Shown piece after piece: positions 6,132 to 11,674 of a stretch of 11,674 bases of DNA (its first letter is position 1; every line of letters starts with the position of its first letter). The DNA lies in NCBI GenBank assembly GCA_964444515.1, contig CAYUGY010000020.1:1-11674 (forward strand), given 5' to 3'. Made by a program: the position numbers and the translations under genes. The stretch comes from JAIXRY01 sp964444515. Its GTDB lineage: Bacteria; Patescibacteriota; Minisyncoccia; Phycocordibacterales; UBA9973. The notes under the pieces were generated by a model. That model saw nothing but the letters and a program-made list of their open reading frames with translations, was not told where the DNA came from and ran no database searches.

Positions 6132-6201
6132 CGTTAAAAAGATACAAAACAAAAACTTTTTTGTTTGACATAAAAACGTAAAATCATCAATTTTATACAA
6201 C

Positions 6202-6230
6202 TCTACATTATCAATTTTCTACGCTATACT
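6202..6230 (+). promoter_or_regulatory. Promoter of the glycosylphosphotransferase gene
   Basis: TCTACA (6202-6207, four of six consensus bases) and TATACT (6225-6230) are separated by 17 bp. The predicted start is near 6237, two bases before the ATG at 6239, so the mRNA would be essentially leaderless. Confidence 0.6.
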
Positions 6231-6238
6231 GTAGTCAT

Positions 6239-7519
6239 ATGAAAAATTGGCGCAAAATGATTCTTTTCCTTGGTGACACTATTATGCTCTGTGGAGCTGG
6301 ATACTTAATGCTCATTATCCGTTTTGGTATCAACGAGGCCTCAACAATGGTCGCTCCTCACCTTGCCCCTTTTACTATCTGGGGCGGTCTTATTTTTGTG
6401 ATTTTCTATATCTTCAATGTGTATGAAGCAACATCACTCAAACCAAATTTTATCAATCTTCGGCAATTTCTTTTGGCGCTTGGGACTAGCACCCTTGCTG
6501 GTATCACTTTGTTTTACTTTCTGTCATTTCAAATTGCACCGAAGACAAATCTTTTGATTACACAAGCACTGTTTGCCGGATTAGTCTTTTTATGGAGAAC
6601 AGTCTTTTATTATATTTTTGCTAAAAATTTCAAAAACAATATTGCATTTATAGGAGAGACCCCTGAATCAAAAATACTGATTGAAAACATCAAACAGAAT
6701 CCACATATTGGATATGCATATAAAGGTACGTTTACCGATTTTGGTGCACTACTACAATCACAAGAAAAAATCGAAACTATTGTTTATGTGCAAACAATTA
6801 ACACAAATGATTTGATGCTCTTGTCTCAATCGCCGTACCAACACCTCGACATCAGAAAAGCATTTCAAATGATTTTGTCTCGACTGCCTGTTTCTTTGAT
6901 TGATGACAGTCTTGCAATCAAAATATTAGAGCGCCGCGAAAACATTTTCGAAAAAAGTATTCGAAGAATAATTGATATTTCTTTTTCTTTCTTAGTGCTC
7001 TCGATCACGCTTCCTGTCACACTACCAATAACAGTGTTATTGCTAGCCGGAAGAAAAGGTCCTGTTTTCTATAAACAGATTCGCACAGGATACAGAGGTG
7101 TAACATTTTCAATTATCAAATTCCGCTCAATGAGCGCGGATGCAGAAAAAGATGGAGCTAAGTGGGCCGATCAAAACGACTCACGAGTCACCAAGCTTGG
7201 TGCATTTTTACGCAAAACACATATCGATGAGATTCCTCAAATGTGGAATATTCTTCGTGGCGATATTACACTCGTCGGACCAAGACCTGAACGACCAGAA
7301 TTTATTTCTCTCCTTGAAAAAGAGATTCCCTACTATTTCTTGCGTCATACCATCAAACCAGGGTTTACTGGTTGGGCGCAAATCAAATTCCGTTACGCTC
7401 GTTCAATAATGGATTCTCGAGAAAAATTTGAATATGATTTGTTTTACATCAAAAATCACAATTTCTTTGTTGATCTTGGAATTATTGTAAAGACCATTCA
7501 AATTATCTTTACTCACTAA
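6239..7519 (+). CDS. Polyprenyl-phosphate glycosylphosphotransferase (initiating sugar transferase)
   Basis: A 426-aa membrane enzyme that would transfer a sugar-1-phosphate from a nucleotide sugar to undecaprenyl phosphate, the first step of lipid-linked glycan synthesis. The N-terminal half has four membrane helices (within about 10-118) and then a Rossmann-like segment (NIAFIGETPESKILIEN, from about 138). The C-terminal half is the bacterial sugar transferase domain: a hairpin membrane helix (about 243-264), KFRSM (294-298), the catalytic Asp-Glu pair D330/E331 in HIDEIPQMWN, GPRPERPEF (347-355), KPGFTGWAQI, and the C-terminal YDLFYIKN element. Length is slightly short for the PglC-long/WbaP-type family (usually about 460). 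A second in-frame ATG at 6257 is possible. The 3' end overlaps the convergent glycosyltransferase gene by 11 bp. The sugar specificity is unknown. Confidence 0.93.
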   Translation: MKNWRKMILFLGDTIMLCGAGYLMLIIRFGINEASTMVAPHLAPFTIWGGLIFVIFYIFNVYEATSLKPNFINLRQFLLALGTSTLAGITLFYFLSFQIAPKTNLLITQALFAGLVFLWRTVFYYIFAKNFKNNIAFIGETPESKILIENIKQNPHIGYAYKGTFTDFGALLQSQEKIETIVYVQTINTNDLMLLSQSPYQHLDIRKAFQMILSRLPVSLIDDSLAIKILERRENIFEKSIRRIIDISFSFLVLSITLPVTLPITVLLLAGRKGPVFYKQIRTGYRGVTFSIIKFRSMSADAEKDGAKWADQNDSRVTKLGAFLRKTHIDEIPQMWNILRGDITLVGPRPERPEFISLLEKEIPYYFLRHTIKPGFTGWAQIKFRYARSIMDSREKFEYDLFYIKNHNFFVDLGIIVKTIQIIFTH

Positions 7520-8717
7520 TCACTCTTTCAAAAAAACTTTTCCATAATCTCTGAACACGAGAAATCTCGTGTGTTTCTCTTATTAGTTTTTTACCATTTT
7601 GACCTACATTTTCTGCTAAATCACTATTATTAAGTAGTGTTATTATTGTTGTCACCCAATCCCGTGTATCCTTTTCGTCAATTAAATATATATTTTCTTT
7701 ATCCAAAAGACCGTTAATTCCTTGTGCACTCACTGGTGTTGTTATCACCGGGACACCTAAAGACATTATCTCAATAATCTTAGAAGGAACACCTGCCCCA
7801 AAACGAAGCGGTGCCACCATACAAACACACTCGCTCACAATTTTTTTTATATCCGGAACAAAACCCAAAAAATGAACACCGTCTAAATGGTGATATTTTT
7901 TACATTTATTCTCACCTTTTCCTATAATATAAAACTCTACGAGCGGATGATCTCTTTTTATATCTTTCCATATGTTTTCTAAGAAAAATTTTACTGCATC
8001 ACTATTTGGTGCATACGAAAGATTGCCTAAGAAAAAAAATGCAGGTTTTTTAGGTACATTTTCAAATTCAGAAAATGCCACAGCATGAGGAATGCTAACA
8101 AAATCTATTTCTCCTTCTTCTTGAACACCGGAATCTCTAATCAAATATTTTTTATCAAAGACTGATACAACATTGAAATGATTGAATGACTTAAGCACAA
8201 AAGACTCATACTGCTTAATTCTTTTACCTTCGATAGAATAAAACATACTCATAGGAAATTTAGTAAACTTTTTTGCTTCACTATAATTCAGAGATATTGC
8301 ATCATTAAAATCAAATATAATTTTTTCTTTTTCAGATACAGTATCTAGAAAGTATTCCGACATTCGTATTTCGTGAACATAATATGCATCATAATCATTT
8401 GCATGTTTCTTAATCCACTCATACGCGTCTGAAAAAAAATATCCGCATACTTGCATCGGTAATTTTGAAAAAAAGCCAAACAACATATTTTTTAAAAATC
8501 GTATTTTTGAATATTTGAACAAGTGCACTTTTCCAAAATTTTTCTCCAAATACTCAATGTGCTCTTTTTCTACTGGTTCAACTGACACAATAAAAAACTC
8601 TATGTCAAAATCATGATACAAACTTTCTACTATGTTATGTAATATTTTATATCTCGTACCGTCGATTGCAGGGTACGGAAAACGCCACAACGCGATTAAG
8701 ATTTTATCTCTCTTCAT
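7509..8717 (-). CDS. GT4-family glycosyltransferase
   Basis: A 402-aa GT-B fold enzyme. The N-terminal domain starts KILIALWRFPYPAIDGTRYK, with a loop typical of GT4 enzymes. The C-terminal domain begins near FFFLGNLSYAPN (about 228-239) and carries the donor-binding stretch PLRFGAGVPSK (303-313) with Glu316, then IMSLGVPVITTP. It would add one sugar from a nucleotide-sugar donor in the cytoplasm to a growing lipid-linked glycan; donor and acceptor are not predictable. The ATG at 8717 lies one base after the stop of the preceding gene, so the genes are translated from one mRNA. Its 3' end overlaps the convergent plus-strand gene by 11 bp with no terminator visible between them. Confidence 0.92.
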   Translation of the reverse strand: MKRDKILIALWRFPYPAIDGTRYKILHNIVESLYHDFDIEFFIVSVEPVEKEHIEYLEKNFGKVHLFKYSKIRFLKNMLFGFFSKLPMQVCGYFFSDAYEWIKKHANDYDAYYVHEIRMSEYFLDTVSEKEKIIFDFNDAISLNYSEAKKFTKFPMSMFYSIEGKRIKQYESFVLKSFNHFNVVSVFDKKYLIRDSGVQEEGEIDFVSIPHAVAFSEFENVPKKPAFFFLGNLSYAPNSDAVKFFLENIWKDIKRDHPLVEFYIIGKGENKCKKYHHLDGVHFLGFVPDIKKIVSECVCMVAPLRFGAGVPSKIIEIMSLGVPVITTPVSAQGINGLLDKENIYLIDEKDTRDWVTTIITLLNNSDLAENVGQNGKKLIRETHEISRVQRLWKSFFERVISE

Positions 8718-8718
8718 A

Positions 8719-9582
8719 TTATTTTTTGTACCAACTTATCCTTCTCTTTATCGCATAGCTATATCTAGCTAACAAAGATCGCAATGTGAATAAAAAAATG
8801 TTTTTTACCTTAAACTCTTTTTTGAAAATTTTTCTATTTTTAAAAAAACAGCGTATTGTATTTTTCCACACCTGAAATTCGTACACAATTCTTTTCTTAC
8901 GAGACCCCCCTTTTATATTCACAGCAGTTCCTTTCAAGTGATAAGAAAGCGTATCTGGAATAATCCATAAATGAAAACCCTCATCGTGTACACGCAAAAA
9001 GAAATCGAGTTCTTCACGAAAGGCGTTACCTCCATATGCTGGGTCATACTGTACTTTTTCGAAAACGTTTCTCTTCATTAGAATATTTGAATGCAAAAAA
9101 CAAACCTCCATCGGTCGCTCTATATATCTCTCAAAATATCCTTCAAAAGGAATACGGACAAATAATGGAGATTTGTCTAAATCTGCAATTCTTTTTGCCT
9201 CTTCTGCACTCTGTCCTGTGCGAAGATATATACGCCGTCCTGCAATCAAGTCTGCGTCAAATTCTTTCATTTTTTCGAGTAGTATCTTAAAATGATCTTT
9301 TGGTAAAAGAACATCATCTTCTCCCATAAAAATATACTCATTTTTCGCAAGTTCAATACCAACATTCCGAATATTTGGCAATGTTGTTTTTTTATCCATT
9401 CTCTTATAAATTATTTTGTCAGGATAAATTACTTCCATCTCTTTTACAAAAGACGGCACATCTTCTGCACTAAAATCATCGACAATAATAAATTTACCAA
9501 GATTTTCTTGGGTCATATAAGACTGGATGACACTTCGAAGTGAATCTATTCTATTGTATGTGGGCATTACAACATCAATCAT
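8719..9582 (-). CDS. GT2-family glycosyltransferase
   Basis: A 287-aa GT-A fold enzyme. VVMPTYNRIDSL (4-15) and FIIVDDFSAE (31-40, Asp35-Asp36) are the nucleotide-binding start. GEDDVLLP (87-94) provides the metal-binding Asp pair in place of a classic DxD, and FREELDFFLRVHDEGF (188-203) is the likely catalytic-base and acceptor region. His215 follows at the usual place. The C-terminal ~50 residues are strongly basic (KRR, KNRK, KKEFKVK) and could bind the membrane surface. The start codon overlaps the upstream stop codon (ATGA, 9579-9582), indicating translational coupling. The sugar specificity is unknown. Confidence 0.9.
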   Translation of the reverse strand: MIDVVMPTYNRIDSLRSVIQSYMTQENLGKFIIVDDFSAEDVPSFVKEMEVIYPDKIIYKRMDKKTTLPNIRNVGIELAKNEYIFMGEDDVLLPKDHFKILLEKMKEFDADLIAGRRIYLRTGQSAEEAKRIADLDKSPLFVRIPFEGYFERYIERPMEVCFLHSNILMKRNVFEKVQYDPAYGGNAFREELDFFLRVHDEGFHLWIIPDTLSYHLKGTAVNIKGGSRKKRIVYEFQVWKNTIRCFFKNRKIFKKEFKVKNIFLFTLRSLLARYSYAIKRRISWYKK

Positions 9583-10607
9583 GATATTTCCATAAATAAT
9601 TTATTATATTCATTTTCACATTTTAAAATACTATGTGAGCTAAGTATATATTCTCTCATGTCCCTGGTCAAAGAATCTTTTTGAGTATTTGATAGGTGTA
9701 ATAAGAAATTTATTTTTTTGATATATGTTTCAATATTTTGATCACATACGATACACTCTTCAAACAATTTTTTATTAACAAATTCATCAACCAATCCAAC
9801 AGGACTAGCAACGAATGGTAACCCGACACTCATGGCATCGAGTAGTGCATATGAACAACCTTCATGAAGTGACGGCAACAGAAACAAATCTGATGCACTG
9901 TACAACAACACGAGCTGTTCCTGAGAGTAATGTTCCGCGATTATCAATATCGCATTTATTTCCTCCAATCTATTTTGAATAGCTTCGAGAATTTCTTGCC
10001 CTTTTGCATATTCAAATCTTCCAACAAATAATAATATATTTTTGTCCTGCGAAAGTTGTAATTTTTTACGAGCAATTACTTTATTTTCTTTTTTAAAAAA
10101 ATCTGTGTCGACACCATTTAAAATAACTTTGACATTTTTAACACCATAATACATTTCAACACTTTCTTTTGTTTCTTCCGATACAGCGACACATTGCGTG
10201 GCACGTCTTCCTGCAAGTGATTCAAAATATCCCCAAATGTATCTTTTAATAAAGAATTTAACTATATTCTTATGTTTATCTATTCTTTCTGCGGCACGAG
10301 CAAATGTACCATGCTGCACATTTATTATTTTTCTATTTTTTATATTCCATCCAAGCATGCCGTTGGTAACACAGACATCAAACCCTTCTCTTTCTGCCAT
10401 CTTACCAAGAAAATACCCGAGCACAGGTTGCCCCATTCCTATGTATTTTGATAGTCCCAATAAAAATACACGACTTCCGTAAATGTCTTCTTTGGACAAA
10501 ATTGAGACCGTATGATTATCTTTTAATAACCCTTGTTTCAAATAAAAACTGAAGCGCTCAACCCCTCCGCTACTTGACTTAGTTGTAGATAAAATAACAA
10601 TTTTCAT
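9579..10607 (-). CDS. GT4-family glycosyltransferase
   Basis: A 342-aa GT-B enzyme. It begins MKIVILSTTKSSSGGVERFS, with the Gly-Gly loop of GT4 enzymes at residues 14-15. NVQHGTFAR (96-104), AVSEETK and ILNGVDTDFF (162-171) follow; the C-terminal domain holds FVGRFEYAKG (194-203) and the donor-binding LPSLHEGCSYALLDAM (244-259), where the second Glu of the EX7E motif is replaced by Asp257. The frame is open to a TTG at 10625, but that start would overlap the previous gene; the ATG at 10607, four bases after the previous stop, matches the family's N-terminus. It overlaps the next gene by four bases (ATGA). Confidence 0.92.
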   Translation of the reverse strand: MKIVILSTTKSSSGGVERFSFYLKQGLLKDNHTVSILSKEDIYGSRVFLLGLSKYIGMGQPVLGYFLGKMAEREGFDVCVTNGMLGWNIKNRKIINVQHGTFARAAERIDKHKNIVKFFIKRYIWGYFESLAGRRATQCVAVSEETKESVEMYYGVKNVKVILNGVDTDFFKKENKVIARKKLQLSQDKNILLFVGRFEYAKGQEILEAIQNRLEEINAILIIAEHYSQEQLVLLYSASDLFLLPSLHEGCSYALLDAMSVGLPFVASPVGLVDEFVNKKLFEECIVCDQNIETYIKKINFLLHLSNTQKDSLTRDMREYILSSHSILKCENEYNKLFMEIS

Positions 10608-10611
10608 ATAT

Positions 10612-11571
10612 CTATTTTTTAACAAGTGTTCCTGTAATTATTCGAATTGCATTTTTGAAATGAGCTGTTGCAATATCACCATATGGGTCTTTTTTAAATA
10701 AAGACAAAGGAAATGCAACGATTGATTTAATAAGTGAAATTATCACATAGAGAAATTTTATAAGAAAAACAGTCGTTTTTGAATAATACTTTTCAAAAAA
10801 ATACAACGTACCTCCGTATGCAATCCGAAGTACTGAATCTCTATTGTTTACAATTGATTTACTTCCTTTATGAACTATTGAAACTTTTGGATATAAAACT
10901 ATTTTATATCCAAGATCTTTTATTCTTTTTCCTAGATCTATCATGTCAGCATGAGAAAGAAAAAAGTGTAAATCTATTCCATTGATTTTTGTGTATAGCT
11001 CTCTTTTAATCAACATACACGCCCCACCAATCCACCCCACTTCGGAAATTTTTGAAGTAGAAAGATTTTGTTTTTTCCATTTTTTAATAAACGGAAACAC
11101 TTCCATGTGTTTTGAATATAAAACCTTGCCAATAAATTCTTGTTTAGGGGTAAGGTCATATCCATAGGATTCTTGAATGTTTCCGTATTCATCTGTAATT
11201 CGCGGACCGATCATTCCAATTTCCGCATGACTTTCAGAGTAATGTATTAACTCCACTATTCCTGAAAGCGGTGCAATTGTGTCAGGATTCAAGAGTAAAA
11301 GGTATTTACCTGAGGCAATAGCTGCTCCTTGATTACAAGCCCTGGCGAAACCTGTATTTTCATTATTGAAAATCAAATTAATTCTTTTATCATTAGAATA
11401 TTTTTGTTTCAGAAGTTCAATTGTTCCATCTTTTGAAACATTATCTATAACGATAAGCTCGATATCGTTATTGAAAGGATACAGCACTGCATCCAAACAT
11501 TCACTTATTTCTCCAATAGAGTTGTATGTAATTACAATAATCGATACTAATTTTTGTTGTGTTTGTTGCAT
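10612..11571 (-). CDS. GT2-family glycosyltransferase, rhamnosyltransferase-like
   Basis: A 319-aa GT-A enzyme of the WbbL/rhamnosyltransferase-like type. VSIIVITYNS (9-18) and ELIVIDNVSKDGT (38-50) are the nucleotide-binding part; NTGFARACNQG (72-82) and LLLLNPDT (91-98) are typical of this subgroup, followed by EVGWIGGACMLIKRE (177-191) and the conserved His234 after LYP. The segment that is usually an Asp-rich catalytic pair (for example EDVDL) reads HADMIDL (207-213), so the catalytic carboxylate is probably Asp209. A hydrophobic helix near 268-290 may be membrane-associated. It lies 6 bp after the preceding gene. Rhamnose as donor is a subgroup guess only. Confidence 0.9.
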   Translation of the reverse strand: MQQTQQKLVSIIVITYNSIGEISECLDAVLYPFNNDIELIVIDNVSKDGTIELLKQKYSNDKRINLIFNNENTGFARACNQGAAIASGKYLLLLNPDTIAPLSGIVELIHYSESHAEIGMIGPRITDEYGNIQESYGYDLTPKQEFIGKVLYSKHMEVFPFIKKWKKQNLSTSKISEVGWIGGACMLIKRELYTKINGIDLHFFLSHADMIDLGKRIKDLGYKIVLYPKVSIVHKGSKSIVNNRDSVLRIAYGGTLYFFEKYYSKTTVFLIKFLYVIISLIKSIVAFPLSLFKKDPYGDIATAHFKNAIRIITGTLVKK

Positions 11572-11577
11572 AATAAA

Positions 11578-11674
11578 TTAAAAATATAATACACCTATCC
11601 CGTATCCTAACTGATCGGGGTCTTCAATAATTTCTTGGTGTTTAAAATTATCTTTTATTTCATTCCAAAATTTT
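11578..11674 (-). CDS. 3' end of a further gene in the glycan run (partial)
   Basis: The last 31 codons of an open frame enter from beyond the window edge and end at TAA, six bases before the next ATG. The tail reads FWNEIKDNFKHQEIIEDPD then QLGYGIGVLYF. It resembles the C-termini I recall for small SAM-dependent methyltransferases found among glycosyltransferase genes (EIIEDPNQxGxGIGV type). That is a weak memory-based match, so the family is unproven. The operon very probably extends upstream of the window. Confidence 0.6.
   Translation of the reverse strand, partial: KFWNEIKDNFKHQEIIEDPDQLGYGIGVLYF

Noticed and set aside
7140..7409. Second plus-strand frame inside the phosphotransferase gene
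   Set aside because: It is an out-of-frame shadow over the conserved catalytic domain of the real gene.
10608..10625. TTG start for the GT4 gene at 10625
   Set aside because: It overlaps the upstream gene's 3' end; the ATG at 10607 gives the standard GT4 N-terminus and a normal 4-bp gap.

Overview
The window looks like part of a small, AT-rich bacterial genome, most plausibly a Patescibacteria/CPR (Parcubacteria-like) member. This is inferred from the mix of genes: a lone MscS-type transmembrane-helix protein, a winged-helix protein with a decayed nucleotidyltransferase-like tail, an O-antigen-ligase-like protein followed by a TPR-like protein, very short spacers, and no convincing Shine-Dalgarno sequence at any start. 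UGA serves as a stop (for example at 9579-9581), so the UGA=Gly code of Gracilibacteria/Absconditabacteria is not used here.

Layout. (1) Positions 1-~548, minus strand: the 5' ~490 nt of 23S rRNA. It has its own sigma70-type promoter (694-722) and a short structured leader; no 16S or tRNA lies upstream, and a strong hairpin terminator (772-814) separates it from protein genes. (2) 855-2738, minus: an unrecognised 126-aa protein, an MscS-like membrane protein and a winged-helix regulator-like protein, each with its own putative promoter; a terminator lies between the first two. (3) 2831-4072, minus: rplJ-rplL, with a recognisable L10 autoregulatory leader, a near-consensus promoter and two tandem terminators. 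The usual rplK-rplA partners are absent upstream. (4) 4071-4222, minus: a compact unit of promoter, 29-codon single-helix membrane protein ORF and terminator. (5) 4234-6118, minus: a TPR-like membrane protein and an O-antigen ligase/polymerase-type protein, overlapping by 11 bp. (6) 6239-7519, plus: a polyprenyl-phosphate glycosylphosphotransferase, divergent from the O-antigen ligase gene. (7) 7509-11674, minus: a tight run of four glycosyltransferases (GT4, GT2, GT4, GT2 in coordinate order) and the 3' end of another gene, visibly more AT-rich than regions 1-3.

Together regions 5-7 form a surface-glycan locus. The phosphotransferase would load the first sugar phosphate on a lipid carrier, the glycosyltransferases would extend it, and the Wzy/WaaL-like protein would polymerise or ligate the product. 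Regions 1 and 3 are core translation genes. The most distinctive features are the apparently free-standing 23S transcription unit, the 29-codon ORF with private promoter and terminator, several promoters lying so close to the ATG that leaderless mRNAs are predicted, and terminators whose ends run into the next promoter's -35 box. I see no CRISPR array, insertion sequence, prophage, tRNA or defence system.
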